Source: Rhodoferax sp. | Lineage (GTDB): Bacteria; Pseudomonadota; Gammaproteobacteria; Burkholderiales; Burkholderiaceae_C | DNA: 41,716 bases | Direction: 5' to 3' | NCBI GenBank assembly: GCA_029865845.1 | Contig: JARXAM010000125.1 | Coordinates: forward strand, 1 to 41,716 | Part shown: positions 7,635 to 16,807 of the stretch, piece by piece | How positions within the stretch are numbered: the stretch's first letter is position 1 | Layout: each line of letters begins with the position of its first letter | The notes under the pieces: generated by a model | The model's database searches: none | What the model saw: the letters and a program-made list of their open reading frames with translations, nothing else | Told to the model about the DNA's origin: nothing | Made by a program: the position numbers and the translations under genes

Positions 7635-8306
7635 TCAGTGCTGAAACACCACCGCTTCCAGCTTCATCTCTTTGATCTTTTCTGCCGCTGCATCGGCCAC
7701 GGCTTTGCTCAGGTAGGGGCCTACGCGCACGCGGGTGAGGGGGCCTTTTTTGCTCTTCACCACATCGGTGAACACGGGCAGCTCGGCCTTCTCCAGGGTG
7801 CGGAAGGCGTTGGTGCCGTTGGTGGGCACGGCAAACAAACCTACGTTGATATAGAAGCCGGGCACCAGGTCGCCGCTTCCCGCTTTGTGGGCGGGTGGGT
7901 GTGCGGCTGCTTTGTCGCGCTTCTTGCCTTTTCCTTTGGGGGCTGATTTGGCTGCGGCGTGCGTTGGTGGGGGAGGCACGGGCGTTGCAATTACCCCGGG
8001 TCGGGCTTCTATGGGGGCCGTGTCTGCGGTGCTCGCGGGTACGGGCAAGGGTTCGAGGTTAGGTATCTCCTCAACTACAGCCGCTGCTACCGGGGGCGGT
8101 GCGGCCACTTGCGCGCTCGGGGGCGGCGCAGGGGTGTCGTGTGGGCCCCAGGTCAGTGCCTTGGGCCAGATGGCACAGCCAGTGAGCGCGCTGGCCAGCA
8201 GGCCGCTCATCAACACGAAGCGGATTGTGCGCAAAAGAGGGGTTACCGAGGCCAAGTGAGGCACAGAAGACATGTGGCTGCTGCTTTCTTGTGAAGTCGG
8301 GGTCAT
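7635..8306 (-). CDS. SPOR-domain lipoprotein
   Basis: The 223-residue product has a hydrophobic lipoprotein signal ending in the lipobox LTGC (Cys at about 43), a long proline/alanine-rich linker with a basic stretch (KGKGKKRDK), and a C-terminal SPOR domain (about 150-223: GFYINVGLFAVPTNGTNAF, then GPLTRVRVGPY). SPOR domains bind denuded peptidoglycan at the division septum, so a periplasmic, membrane-anchored role in the cell wall is likely. The frame is open to 8396; ATG 8306 or 8273 are plausible starts and both keep the lipobox in place. It is transcribed alone, away from the tRNA gene. Confidence 0.7.
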   Translation of the reverse strand: MTPTSQESSSHMSSVPHLASVTPLLRTIRFVLMSGLLASALTGCAIWPKALTWGPHDTPAPPPSAQVAAPPPVAAAVVEEIPNLEPLPVPASTADTAPIEARPGVIATPVPPPPTHAAAKSAPKGKGKKRDKAAAHPPAHKAGSGDLVPGFYINVGLFAVPTNGTNAFRTLEKAELPVFTDVVKSKKGPLTRVRVGPYLSKAVADAAAEKIKEMKLEAVVFQH

Positions 8307-8481
8307 GGGGTAGCTGCTACGCCGCACGCACAAGACGTGCCCACGCAGTCTTCGCAATGTACTGTATGTGAAGGTTTGATTTACAGTTCGCCGCACTCGG
8401 TTGCATCGGATGCACCTGTGCGCGCCCCACGCTTCTGTTCAAAAGTGTTGCTCACTTGGCGATTGGCCCGAAAAAGCCTGC

Positions 8482-8487
8482 TACAAT
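8482..8487 (+). promoter_or_regulatory. -10 box of the tRNA-Arg promoter
   Basis: TACAAT lies 10 bases before the first base of tRNA-Arg and is close to the sigma-70 consensus. TTGGCG at 8456-8461 is the best -35 candidate, but the 20-base spacing is longer than ideal. Confidence 0.5.
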
Positions 8488-8497
8488 ACGAAGCTTA

Positions 8498-8574
8498 GCG
8501 GCTGTAGCTCAGCTGGATAGAGTACTTGGCTACGAACCAAGGGGTCGTGGGTTCGATTCCTGCCAGCCGCACCA
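8498..8574 (+). tRNA. tRNA-Arg (anticodon ACG)
   Basis: This is a complete 77-base tRNA with encoded CCA. The acceptor GCGGCTG pairs with CAGCCGC, the anticodon stem CTTGG/CCAAG encloses loop CTACGAA with anticodon ACG, and the T-loop is TTCGATT. The ACG anticodon is normally modified to ICG and reads CGU, CGC and CGA. It sits just before greB. Confidence 0.97.
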
Positions 8575-8580
8575 AAAAGT

Positions 8581-8615
8581 AAAGGTCTGCAATCGCAAGG
8601 TTGCAGACCTTTTTC
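8581..8615 (+). terminator. Terminator of tRNA-Arg
   Basis: AAAGGTCTGCAA pairs perfectly with TTGCAGACCTTTTT around an 8-base loop, 6 bases after the tRNA CCA end. It lies about 20 bases before the greB start, so greB transcription must depend on readthrough or a promoter overlapping this region. Confidence 0.9.
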
Positions 8616-8637
8616 TTATTCTGAACCTGGTGAATCC

Positions 8638-9198
8638 ATGAGTAAGGCTTTTTCCAAAGAGTCCGACGGCGCAGACGATGACGACCTGTCTTTGCCGCCG
8701 TTGCCAGTGGGTGCAAAAAACTACATCACTCCCCAGGGCTTTGCGACGTTGCGCGATGAGTTGCTCACGCTCATAGACAAGGAGCGCCCGCAGGTGGTCG
8801 ATGTCGTCCATTGGGCGGCCAGCAATGGTGATCGGTCTGAAAACGGCGACTACCTTTACGGGAAAAAGCGTTTGCGCGAGATTGACCGGCGCATTCGTTT
8901 TTTGGGCAAGCGTTTGGAGATTGCCGAGGTCACAGACCCTGCGGTTCACTACGGTCAAGACCAAGTGTTTTTTGGTGCCACCGTCACGTATGTGGACGAT
9001 CAGGACATGACGCGGACAATCACCATCAAGGGCATTGACGAGGCCGACAGTAGCACGGGTGAGGTGAGCTGGATTTCTCCTATTGCCCGCACGCTGCTGA
9101 AATCACGCGTTGGGGATGAGTTACAGCTTCGCATGCCCGAGCGGGTATGCACCATCGAGGTATTGGCGGTTCAGTACCCGGCACCGCGAAAGGATTGA
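8638..9198 (+). CDS. greB: Transcription elongation factor GreB
   Basis: The 186-residue protein is a Gre factor: it enters the secondary channel of RNA polymerase and stimulates cleavage of backtracked RNA. The N-terminal coiled coil (about 28-105) contains ITPQGFATLRDELL, then ERPQVVDVVHWAASNGDRSE, and NGDYLYGKKRLREIDRRIRF with the acidic tip. The C-terminal FKBP-like domain (about 110-180) follows. YGKKRLREIDRRIRFL is diagnostic for GreB rather than GreA. An acidic 20-residue N-terminal extension precedes the fold. It is convergent with the ppGpp enzyme gene, with only 9 bases between the stops. Confidence 0.93.
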   Translation: MSKAFSKESDGADDDDLSLPPLPVGAKNYITPQGFATLRDELLTLIDKERPQVVDVVHWAASNGDRSENGDYLYGKKRLREIDRRIRFLGKRLEIAEVTDPAVHYGQDQVFFGATVTYVDDQDMTRTITIKGIDEADSSTGEVSWISPIARTLLKSRVGDELQLRMPERVCTIEVLAVQYPAPRKD

Positions 9199-9207
9199 GG
9201 CTGCCGC

Positions 9208-11496
9208 TCAGTGGCGCGACGACGGATGGTGAATGCCATTGGTTGTCCGCTGTGCACGCAGCACCGACGGTGTGCGGCGCAGGTTTTTGAGCGCTTGCTC
9301 CAGATGCGCAACGTCGCGCACGCCCACCAAAAGGCGCATGTCAGAGGCGTCGCGCACGCCGTCTTGTCCCATGTCGATATGGGTGACATCGGCCTCCGCA
9401 AGCGCGAGTGCTGCGGCCACTTTGGCCAACACGCCCTTCCCATTGCTGACCGTGATCACGATGCCGGTTTCGAAAGTGCGCACGGGCTCGTCGGCCCATT
9501 CCACCCGAATGAAGCGTTCGCTGTCTTTGAGCAGGAGCTTTTTGGCAACGCCACAGTCTGCGCCATGCACTACCAGGCTTTCTCCGCGCCCCAGGTAACC
9601 GACGATGGCGTCGCCTGGGACGGGCCTGCAGCACTGTGCAAACTGCACGGATGCGTTCTCGCTACCATCTAGCGTGATGGAGCTTTGGCTCTGGGTTTCA
9701 TGGGCAGTAAAGCGCTCCCGGGTTAGCAGCAACGCGTCACGCCGATATCCGCTTTCGGTAAGGAGGTTTACGACGCGTTTGGCCACGATGTTGGCAATGC
9801 GCTTGCCCAGGCCTATGTCGGTGAGCAGTTCGTGCCGGTTTTTGCTGCCGGTGAAGCGCAGCAGTCTGTCCCACAGGGGGGCGTAAGCCGGGTCGTTGTC
9901 GGGAAAGGTTTCAATGCCTTCAGCTCGGAGTGCCTGCATGAGCAGCTTGGCGCCCAAGCCCTCTGACTCGGCCTGCGCCATGGTTTTGAGGTGATGCCGA
10001 ATCTTGGAGCGGGCACGCCCCGTGCGCACAAACCCCAACCATGCGGGGTTGGGTGTGGCAACGGGCGCGGTGACTACCTCCACCACATCTCCGTTTTTTA
10101 ACTCGGTGCGCAGGGGTACTTGTTCGCCGTTGATGCGCGCTGCAACCGTGTGGTCGCCAATGTTGCTGTGAATGGCATAGGCGAAATCGACCACCGTGGC
10201 CCCTCTGGGAAGCGCCATGATCTGGCTTTTGGGCGTGAATACATAGACGGCATCTGGAAACAGGTCTACCTTCACGTGATCCCAAAACTCGGCGGCATCA
10301 CGGGTTTCGTGTTGAATGTCCAATAGCGACTGCAGCCACTGGGTTCCCAGTCGGTCGGCGTTGCCGTCCTCGGGGTTGTTGACCTTGTACAACCAATGTG
10401 CAGCCACGCCGGACTCGGCCACGAGGTGCATGGCCTCGGTCCGCATCTGAAATTCAATATTGATCCCCGCAGGGCCCACCAGGGTGGTGTGCAACGATTG
10501 GTAGCCATTGACTTTGGCAATGGCGATGTGGTCTTTGAACTTGCCGGGCAGGGGCTTGTAGAGTTGGTGCAACAAGCCCAACGCGGTGTAGCAATCGGTG
10601 ATGTTGGGCACCAGTACCCGAAAGCCGTAGATGTCTGTTACCTGGGCAAAACTGAGGTGTTTCTTGTCCATCTTTTGGTAGATGGAAAACAAGGTCTTTT
10701 CGCGCCCGGCAATGCGCAAGGGCATGCTGGCATGGGCAAAGACTTCCTCTACCTCTTTTTGTACTTTTTGGATCAAGTCGCGCCGCCTGCTGCGCGCCTT
10801 GGCAACAGCTTTGGACAGAATGGCGTAGCGCCAAGGCTTGAGATGGCGAAACGCCAAGTCTTGTAACTCTCGGTAGGTCTGGTTTAGCCCGAGCCGGTGG
10901 GCAATGGGGGCGTAGATGTCCAGGGTTTCTGAGGCAATGCGTCCCCACTTGCTTCGTGGCATGTCCGCCAGCGTGCGCATGTTGTGGGAGCGGTCGGCAA
11001 GTTTGATCAAGATGACGCGTACATCGCGCGCCATGGCAAGCAACATCTTGCGGAAGGACTCGGCTTGGTTTTCTTCACGGGTGTTGAACTGCAGTTTGTC
11101 GAGCTTGGTCAGTCCGTCTACCAGTTCGGCCACGGGGGAGCCAAACGTTTCAATCAGCTCAATTTTGGTCACGCCGCAGTCTTCCAGCGCGTCGTGTAAC
11201 AGGGCTGCCATGAGCGCTTGGGCATCGAGCTTCCACTCCGCACATTGCGCCGCCACTGCAATGGGGTGGGTGATGTAGGGCTCGCCGTTATTGCGGAGTT
11301 GGCCTAAGTGGGCTTGGTCTGCAAACCGATAGGCCAAGCGGACGTGTTCTACATCACTGCTACTCAAATAGTCTAGCTTTGCGGTCAGGCCAGCAAAACT
11401 GGCGGCGGCCGCATTCACGGCGGCTGCGGGTGTCCCTGTCTTGGCAGATTTAGCCGGGGACATTGCGTGTGGTGTGTTTGGTGGTGGACTGCCCAT
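9208..11496 (-). CDS. spoT: Bifunctional (p)ppGpp synthetase/hydrolase (SpoT/Rsh)
   Basis: This 762-residue long RSH protein makes and degrades the stringent-response alarmones. The N-terminal HD hydrolase domain has the intact motif LLHDALEDCG (HD at 101-102). The synthetase domain contains KFKDHIAIAKVNGYQSLHTT; KFKD fits the basic RXKD type seen in bifunctional enzymes rather than the acidic type of RelA. A TGS domain (VYVFTPKSQIMALPRGATVVD), a Cys-containing conserved segment (CCRPVPGDAIVGYLGRGES) and a C-terminal ACT domain complete the usual order. The start at 11496 is chosen because upstream codons run into the rpoZ terminator; 11463 is possible. In many betaproteobacteria spoT follows rpoZ and gmk, as here. 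Confidence 0.93.
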   Translation of the reverse strand: MGSPPPNTPHAMSPAKSAKTGTPAAAVNAAAASFAGLTAKLDYLSSSDVEHVRLAYRFADQAHLGQLRNNGEPYITHPIAVAAQCAEWKLDAQALMAALLHDALEDCGVTKIELIETFGSPVAELVDGLTKLDKLQFNTREENQAESFRKMLLAMARDVRVILIKLADRSHNMRTLADMPRSKWGRIASETLDIYAPIAHRLGLNQTYRELQDLAFRHLKPWRYAILSKAVAKARSRRRDLIQKVQKEVEEVFAHASMPLRIAGREKTLFSIYQKMDKKHLSFAQVTDIYGFRVLVPNITDCYTALGLLHQLYKPLPGKFKDHIAIAKVNGYQSLHTTLVGPAGINIEFQMRTEAMHLVAESGVAAHWLYKVNNPEDGNADRLGTQWLQSLLDIQHETRDAAEFWDHVKVDLFPDAVYVFTPKSQIMALPRGATVVDFAYAIHSNIGDHTVAARINGEQVPLRTELKNGDVVEVVTAPVATPNPAWLGFVRTGRARSKIRHHLKTMAQAESEGLGAKLLMQALRAEGIETFPDNDPAYAPLWDRLLRFTGSKNRHELLTDIGLGKRIANIVAKRVVNLLTESGYRRDALLLTRERFTAHETQSQSSITLDGSENASVQFAQCCRPVPGDAIVGYLGRGESLVVHGADCGVAKKLLLKDSERFIRVEWADEPVRTFETGIVITVSNGKGVLAKVAAALALAEADVTHIDMGQDGVRDASDMRLLVGVRDVAHLEQALKNLRRTPSVLRAQRTTNGIHHPSSRH

Positions 11497-11534
11497 GATG
11501 TAACTGTAGCGCGGCTGGTGAGAGCGGGTACCAG

Positions 11535-11565
11535 AAAAGAAAAAAGCACCGCATGCGGTGCTTTT
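11535..11565 (-). terminator. Terminator between rpoZ and spoT
   Basis: A perfect 24-base palindrome (AAAAGCACCGCATGCGGTGC and its TTTT end, 11542-11565) is followed on the minus strand by a T-rich tract. It lies 19 bases after the rpoZ stop. spoT, which starts 40 bases further on, would need partial readthrough or its own promoter. Confidence 0.8.
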
Positions 11566-11583
11566 GCCTGGTGCGCGCAAACG

Positions 11584-11787
11584 TTAGAGCGGCACTTTTT
11601 TCAGCATTTCTACGCCAACCTTGCCAGCGGCGATTTCACGCAGTGCTGTCACGCCCGGCTTGTTTTTGCTCTCAATTTTGGGGGTGTGCCCTTGGCTCAG
11701 CATACGCGCCCGGTAGGTGGCCGCCAGAACCAGTTGAAAGCGATTGGGAATCTGCTCAAGGCAGTCTTCGACAGTAATGCGGGCCAT
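11584..11787 (-). CDS. rpoZ: RNA polymerase omega subunit
   Basis: The 67-residue protein begins [20 protein letters not shown] and continues [12 protein letters not shown], the hallmark of RpoZ. Omega binds the beta-prime subunit, helps polymerase assembly and contributes to a ppGpp-binding site in proteobacteria, which suits its place next to gmk and spoT. Length is normal for betaproteobacterial omega. It follows gmk by 16 bases and is probably cotranscribed with it. Confidence 0.95.
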   Translation of the reverse strand: MARITVEDCLEQIPNRFQLVLAATYRARMLSQGHTPKIESKNKPGVTALREIAAGKVGVEMLKKVPL

Positions 11788-11803
11788 GGGGTTTCTCCGG
11801 GGG

Positions 11804-12424
11804 CTAGAGGATATTCAGCGCTTGGAAGATTTGTGCTCTCGCACGGCGCTGGGCAGAAATCTTGAGTCGTTGTGAATGGACAATGGCTTTCAAGTCGAAA
11901 AGCGCACGGTCAAACAACTCGTTAATTATAACGAAGTCGAATTGCCCGACCTGGGCGACCTCACGTTGGGCATTGTTCATGCGCATGTCGATGATGTCGG
12001 GGCTGTCCTCTCCGCGCCGTTCGAGTCGGGATCGCAGCTCTTCCCAACTGGGCGGCAAAATGAAAATGCACACAGCGTTGGCAAATGTGTTTTTTATTTG
12101 TACGGCACCCTGAAAGTCAATTTCCAAAATGACGTCGGCCCCCATGGCCATTCGGTCTTCGATGGCCTTTTTCGATGTTCCATAGCGGTTGGCGTGCACG
12201 TTGGCCCATTCCACAAAAGCGTCTGCTTCCACCATGGCATCAAACTCTTGCTGCGACACAAAAAAGTACTCCCGGCCATGCTTTTCCTGCCCACGCGGGG
12301 GGCGCGTCGTGTGTGACACGGAGGGCTGCAAGCGCGAATCGAGTTCCAGTAGCGCTTTGCATAAGCTGGATTTGCCGGCCCCACTAGGCGCGGCCACAAC
12401 AAAGAGATTTCCGGGGTAGTCCAT
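11804..12424 (-). CDS. gmk: Guanylate kinase
   Basis: The 206-residue enzyme phosphorylates GMP to GDP with ATP in the cytoplasm. The P-loop [15 protein letters not shown] is at about 12-26, followed by the GMP-binding region [28 protein letters not shown], and the lid with [11 protein letters not shown]. Length and motif order are typical. It is part of the yicC-gmk-rpoZ-spoT cluster; yicC ends 33 bases upstream. Confidence 0.96.
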   Translation of the reverse strand: MDYPGNLFVVAAPSGAGKSSLCKALLELDSRLQPSVSHTTRPPRGQEKHGREYFFVSQQEFDAMVEADAFVEWANVHANRYGTSKKAIEDRMAMGADVILEIDFQGAVQIKNTFANAVCIFILPPSWEELRSRLERRGEDSPDIIDMRMNNAQREVAQVGQFDFVIINELFDRALFDLKAIVHSQRLKISAQRRARAQIFQALNIL

Positions 12425-12457
12425 GAAACGGTAGAGAGACGCGGGTTTGCGGGGGAC

Positions 12458-13375
12458 CTATTCTATGTTCTGTACTTGTTCGCGCATTTGCTCGATCAGG
12501 ACCTTCAGATCCACAGAAATTCGGGTTAACTCCAGCGCGGCAGACTTGGACCCCATGGTGTTGGCCTCGCGGTGAAGTTCCTGAATCATGAAGTCAAGCC
12601 GCTTTCCGATCTCCCCGCCTTTGGTGAGAAGGCGTTCAAGTTCATCCAGGTGCGACTCCATGCGAGTGAGTTCCTCGGCCACATCAATACGAATGGCAAA
12701 CGACGTGGCCTCGGTGAGCGCGCGGTCGTGAGCGGTTTCGGGCAGCGTGTTGCCCTCGGTAAGCGCCATCGCCTCTCTCCAGCGTTCCAAAAAGCGCTGC
12801 CGCTGTTGTTCAACCGTTTGGGGGACCAAGGGGCGTGCCTGTTTCGCCAGTGCACGCAGTTGACCCAAGTGCCCCAGCAGCATTGTGGTCAGGCGCGCGC
12901 CCTCGCGTTGGCGGGCCTGCACAAGGTCCGTCAGCACCTTGTTTGCCAAGGGCATAACTTCGGGGCTCCAGTCCGTTTTGGTGGACTGCTCGGCAGCAGC
13001 AAGGCGAATGACGTCTGCTACCGCCAGTGGTGCAGCGGTCGGCAGCCATGCCCGGATAAAGTCTTGCGTGATATTGAGCTTTTGCAGTAGTTTGGGCGAG
13101 GCTTCTGGCAGTTGGGTAGAACTGGTGTTTTCAATTGATGCGCGCACCTCCACCTTGCCACGTTTGAGCTTGCTGCCCAGCAGCTCCCGCAGAGCGGGTT
13201 CGAACTGCCGCAAGTCTTCCGGCAGCTTGAAAGTGAGGTCCAAAAAGCGGCTGTTAACGGAGCGAATTTCTAGGCCGATTTGGCTGCTGGACTGGTTGCG
13301 GGGCTCGCTATCGGCGGTGGGTCGGGCTGTGCTGTGCTGTGCACTGGCATAGCCAGTCATGCTGTAAACTGCCAT
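12458..13375 (-). CDS. yicC: YicC/YloC family endoribonuclease
   Basis: The 305-residue product is a full-length YicC protein. It opens MAVYSMTGYASAQ, has the conserved SVNSRFLDLTFKLPEDLR block near residue 38, and ends with the DUF1732 domain (EELTRMESHLDEL, then GKRLDFMIQELHREANTMGS and IRMQIEQ-like positions). YicC has been reported as an endoribonuclease acting on small RNA in E. coli. An insertion of about 15 polar residues after YASAQ (HSTARPTADSEPRNQSSSQ) is not usual in the family. It is divergent from the kinase gene. Confidence 0.92.
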   Translation of the reverse strand: MAVYSMTGYASAQHSTARPTADSEPRNQSSSQIGLEIRSVNSRFLDLTFKLPEDLRQFEPALRELLGSKLKRGKVEVRASIENTSSTQLPEASPKLLQKLNITQDFIRAWLPTAAPLAVADVIRLAAAEQSTKTDWSPEVMPLANKVLTDLVQARQREGARLTTMLLGHLGQLRALAKQARPLVPQTVEQQRQRFLERWREAMALTEGNTLPETAHDRALTEATSFAIRIDVAEELTRMESHLDELERLLTKGGEIGKRLDFMIQELHREANTMGSKSAALELTRISVDLKVLIEQMREQVQNIE

Positions 13376-13455
13376 TGAGGGCTTTCGATGCGTTGGAAAC
13401 GGCCCCGAGAATAACCCGTTTCAGCCAGTTTCTTGTGAGCACCCCAAGCCCGCCC

Positions 13456-14469
13456 ATGTCAAAGGTTAAGCCAGCGCCTCTGCCTCCAGACACAATGATT
13501 GGTGGCTATCGCATCGTGCGAAAGGTCGCTGCTGGCGGCTTCGGTTTGGTCTATTTGGCCCTGGACTCCGAGGAGCAACAGGTCGCCATCAAAGAATATC
13601 TGCCGTCTTCCCTAGCCTCCAGAGCACCGGGTGAGTTGCTCCCCCAAGTGTTTCCTGAAAAGTTGTCGCTTTACCGTTTGGGGCTGAAAAGTTTTTTTGA
13701 AGAGGGGCGTTCCCTGGCTCAAATTTCGCATCCGTCGGTAGTGAGCGTTCTGAATTTTTTTCGGGAAAACGAAACCGTCTACATGGTGATGAACTATTTA
13801 GAAGGTGCCTCGCTCCAAGAATTCATTGTCATCGCACGGGACCAGAAAAACACCAAGGTATTTCGGGAATCAACCATCCGCTCGTTGTTTGATGAGATCT
13901 TGCGCGGGCTGCGCATTGTTCATCAGCACAAAATGCTCCACTTGGATATCAAGCCTGCCAATATATTTGTCACCGACGAAAACCGGTCTGTGCTCATTGA
14001 TTTTGGGGCGGCGAGGGAGGTGTTGAGCAAAGAAGGCAACTTCATCCGCCCCATGTACACACCTGGTTTTGCAGCGCCAGAAATGTACCGTCGAGACGCG
14101 TCCATGGGGCCATGGACCGACATCTACGCCATTGGGGCCTGCATATACGCCTGCATGCAAGGTTACCCCCCCAACGATGCGCCCCAACGTCTGGAGAAAG
14201 ACCGTTTGTCCACCGCCTTTGCGCGCTTGCGCGGCGTGTATTCGGACAATTTGATCGAGGTGGTGGAGTGGTGCATGGCCTTGGACCCACTAGCCCGCCC
14301 CCAATCCGTGTTTGCGTTGCAAAAAGTGCTTTCCAACGAGGGCGAGCGCCGCTACACCAAACTCACGGTGAGCGAAAAGGTTCGCATGCAGTTTGACTCC
14401 ATGGTGGGTGAGAGCCGGCGGACAGATTTAGGCGGTGCGGCCGCACCTGCGAGAGGGAAGCTCAAGTGA
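13456..14469 (+). CDS. Serine/threonine protein kinase
   Basis: The 337-residue cytoplasmic kinase carries a complete eukaryotic-like kinase domain (about 17-280). The glycine loop is VAAGGFGLVYLA, the ATP lysine is in VAIKEY, the catalytic loop is HLDIKPANIF, the metal-binding DFG is in LIDFGAA, and an APE-like motif is AAPEMY. The catalytic loop has HLD instead of HRD, so it is a non-RD kinase that may not need activation-loop phosphorylation. No membrane segment or sensor domain is visible. The start at 13456 (MSKVKPAP) is chosen because the longer frame overlaps the yicC start. Its stop overlaps the phosphatase start as GTGA, so kinase and phosphatase are translationally coupled and probably act on the same proteins. 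Confidence 0.9.
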   Translation: MSKVKPAPLPPDTMIGGYRIVRKVAAGGFGLVYLALDSEEQQVAIKEYLPSSLASRAPGELLPQVFPEKLSLYRLGLKSFFEEGRSLAQISHPSVVSVLNFFRENETVYMVMNYLEGASLQEFIVIARDQKNTKVFRESTIRSLFDEILRGLRIVHQHKMLHLDIKPANIFVTDENRSVLIDFGAAREVLSKEGNFIRPMYTPGFAAPEMYRRDASMGPWTDIYAIGACIYACMQGYPPNDAPQRLEKDRLSTAFARLRGVYSDNLIEVVEWCMALDPLARPQSVFALQKVLSNEGERRYTKLTVSEKVRMQFDSMVGESRRTDLGGAAAPARGKLK

Positions 14470-15377
14470 GATTTTCGGTATTTCAACTCAGTCGCAAAGG
14501 CGGGCGCGAGAAAAATGAAGATCGTATGGGTTATTGCTATACGAAGTCTTCCGGGCTTTTTTTACTGGCCGATGGCATGGGCGGGCACCCGGAGGGTGAG
14601 GTGGCATCCCAGATGGCACTGCAGGTGATCTCTGCCCTGTACCAAAAGGAAGCACGCCCCGAGTTACCCAACGTGCGGGAATTTTTTGACCGGGCAATAC
14701 TGGCAGCCCATAGGCAGATACTGCGCTACGCGGCAGAAAAGAACTTGTTGGATACCCCCCGCACGACGCTGGTAGCGGCGGTGTTGCAGGGGGGCTATGC
14801 GCACTGGGTTCATTGTGGCGATTCCCGCCTGTACTTTGTGCGCAAGGGCGAGTTGTTGGTTCGCACCCGCGACCACTCGTATGCCGAGCAACACGAAATG
14901 CAGCGGCATGGCACAGGCGGTGCCACGGTGAACCGCAATCTTTTGTTTACCTGCCTGGGCTCTCCGACCCGCCCGGTATATGACGTGACCGGTCCGGTCA
15001 CACTGCATGAAGATGACCGCATGCTGCTGTGCTCGGACGGGCTCTGGGGGCCCATGCATGACACGGACATCGTGTATCACATGGCAAGCAAGTCGGTGTC
15101 GCAGGCAGCGCCTGATCTTGTGGAACTGGCGCTGGTGAACGGCGGGCCGCGCAGCGATAACGTGACGGTGATTGCCCTCAAATGGGAGACCCCCGATCCG
15201 CTGAGCCAAAGCGACGGCACCATTTCCACAGACAGCATCAGCGAGGGCGTCTTTGCCTCGACCGTGCAGGCCGCCTGGGCAGACGCCGTGGAGGACGACA
15301 TGGATGAAGAGGCCATTGAGCGATCTATCGCCGAAATCAAAGAAGCCATACGCCTGTCTGCCGCCCGCAAACAATGA
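14466..15377 (+). CDS. PP2C-family Ser/Thr protein phosphatase
   Basis: The 303-residue Mn/Mg-dependent phosphatase probably reverses the upstream kinase. Metal-binding motifs are visible in order: [36 protein letters not shown] and [11 protein letters not shown]. The C-terminal 60 residues are acidic and low in complexity, beyond the catalytic fold. Translation starts at a GTG that overlaps the kinase stop; the gene ends in an ATGA overlap with the rph start. Coupling runs through kinase, phosphatase and rph. Confidence 0.92.
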   Translation: MRFSVFQLSRKGGREKNEDRMGYCYTKSSGLFLLADGMGGHPEGEVASQMALQVISALYQKEARPELPNVREFFDRAILAAHRQILRYAAEKNLLDTPRTTLVAAVLQGGYAHWVHCGDSRLYFVRKGELLVRTRDHSYAEQHEMQRHGTGGATVNRNLLFTCLGSPTRPVYDVTGPVTLHEDDRMLLCSDGLWGPMHDTDIVYHMASKSVSQAAPDLVELALVNGGPRSDNVTVIALKWETPDPLSQSDGTISTDSISEGVFASTVQAAWADAVEDDMDEEAIERSIAEIKEAIRLSAARKQ

Positions 15378-16141
15378 ATGACCACCGAATTGCCAGTGCT
15401 TGTATGCAGCCCATAACTCCCTTTATCCGATCTTCTAACCGCGCTGCCGATGCGCTGCGCCCGGTGCGCATCACCCGCCGCTACACCATGCACGGTGAGG
15501 GCTCTGTGCTCATTGAGTTTGGCAATACCAAGGTGCTGTGTACCGCGTCGGTGGAAGAGAAAGTGCCTTCGCACAAGCGTGGCAGCGGCGAGGGGTGGGT
15601 GACTGCCGAATACGGCATGTTGCCCCGCGCCACCCACAGTCGCAGTGACCGCGAGGCCGCCCGGGGCAAACAAACGGGTCGCACCCAGGAAATCCAGCGT
15701 CTGATTGGTCGCTCACTGCGTGCAGTGTTTGACCTCAAGAAACTCGGTGAACGCACCATCCAGCTCGACTGTGATGTGATCCAGGCCGATGGCGGCACCC
15801 GCACGGCGGCAATCACCGGTGCCTTTGTGGCTGCCCAAGACGCGGTCAATGGGCTGCTGGTGGCTGGCAAGATCACCGAAACCCCTATTACCGCTGCGGT
15901 GGCTGCGATCAGTGTGGGCATTGTCCAAGGCACGGCCTTGCTGGACTTGGATTACACCGAGGACGCGGCCTGCGACACCGACATGAATGTGGTGATGACG
16001 GGCACCCGCCGTTTTGTGGAAGTGCAGGGCACCGCCGAAGGGGCGGCCTTTACCCGCTGCGAAATGGACCAACTGCTGACGCTGGCCGAAAAAGGCGTGG
16101 GCGAACTCCTGGTGCTGCAACAGCAAGCCTTGTCAACATAG
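15374..16141 (+). CDS. rph: Ribonuclease PH
   Basis: RNase PH trims tRNA 3' ends by phosphorolysis. The sequence shows [22 protein letters not shown], then [50 protein letters not shown] and [11 protein letters not shown], all typical. The frame starts at an ATG overlapping the phosphatase stop (255 residues); an internal ATG at 15404 would give 245 residues, nearer the usual size, so the start is uncertain. The strong overlap suggests cotranscription with the kinase and phosphatase. Confidence 0.95.
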   Translation: MNDHRIASACMQPITPFIRSSNRAADALRPVRITRRYTMHGEGSVLIEFGNTKVLCTASVEEKVPSHKRGSGEGWVTAEYGMLPRATHSRSDREAARGKQTGRTQEIQRLIGRSLRAVFDLKKLGERTIQLDCDVIQADGGTRTAAITGAFVAAQDAVNGLLVAGKITETPITAAVAAISVGIVQGTALLDLDYTEDAACDTDMNVVMTGTRRFVEVQGTAEGAAFTRCEMDQLLTLAEKGVGELLVLQQQALST

Positions 16142-16147
16142 CCGCCC

Positions 16148-16175
16148 GCCGCCGAGCGTATCGGTGGCGGTTTTT
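16148..16175 (+). terminator. Hairpin with T-run between rph and rdgB
   Basis: GCCGCCGA pairs with TCGGTGGC (one G-T pair) around a five-base loop and is followed by GGTTTTT. It lies 7 bases after the rph stop and may reduce transcription into rdgB. Confidence 0.6.
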
Positions 16176-16196
16176 GGCGGTGGTTTATTTACACCT

Positions 16197-16802
16197 ATGC
16201 ATATCGTTCTTGCTTCTAACAACCAAGGCAAGCTCGCCGAGCTGGATGCCATGTTCGCCCCATTGGGCTGTCAGCTCGTGCGCCAGGGTGACATGGGTGT
16301 ACCCGAGTCACCCGAGCCGTTTCGAACCTTTGTGGAAAACGCCTTGGCCAAAGCCCGCAACGCGGCCCAGCACACGGGCTTGCCGGCACTGGCGGATGAC
16401 GCCGGTTTGTGTGTGGACGCCTTTGGTGGACTGCCGGGCGTGGACACCGCCTATTACGCCACCCAATTTGGCTATGCCAAAGGGGATGACAACAACGTCA
16501 AAGCCCTGCTGGAGCAAATGAAAGAGGTGACGAACCGCCGCGCTGCGTTGGTGAGCACGCTAGTCGCGGTGCGCAGTGTGGACGACCCCGAGCCGCTGAT
16601 TGCTGTGGGCCGCGTGGTGGGGCAGATTGCACCAGCGCCGGTGGGCAGCAACGGGTTCGGGTTCGACCCGGTGATGTGGATACCCGAGTTCGGCCAGACC
16701 TTTGCCCAACTGCCTGTCGAGGTAAAAAACGCCCACAGCCACCGGGGCCGCGCCGCCACCACCATGGCAACGTTGATCCGCACAAACTGGCTGGGGGCTT
16801 GA
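16197..16802 (+). CDS. rdgB: dITP/XTP pyrophosphatase RdgB
   Basis: The 201-residue enzyme hydrolyses non-canonical purine triphosphates (dITP, XTP) to monophosphates and keeps them out of DNA. The start at 16197 gives the standard opening MHIVLASNNQGKLAELDAM. Further motifs are FVENALAKARNAA, ALADDAGLCVDAFGG, GSNGFGFDPVMW and KNAHSHRGRA. An upstream in-frame ATG at 16164 adds 11 atypical residues and overlaps the hairpin region. hemW starts 5 bases after the stop. Confidence 0.95.
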   Translation: MHIVLASNNQGKLAELDAMFAPLGCQLVRQGDMGVPESPEPFRTFVENALAKARNAAQHTGLPALADDAGLCVDAFGGLPGVDTAYYATQFGYAKGDDNNVKALLEQMKEVTNRRAALVSTLVAVRSVDDPEPLIAVGRVVGQIAPAPVGSNGFGFDPVMWIPEFGQTFAQLPVEVKNAHSHRGRAATTMATLIRTNWLGA

Positions 16803-16807
16803 ACGGC

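Noticed and set aside
8498-8574. tRNA-Arg as the attachment site of the island
   Set aside because: The SPOR lipoprotein gene lies between it and the island, the tRNA has its own terminator, and the tRNA-derived segment in the island is of a CAU-anticodon type, not Arg.
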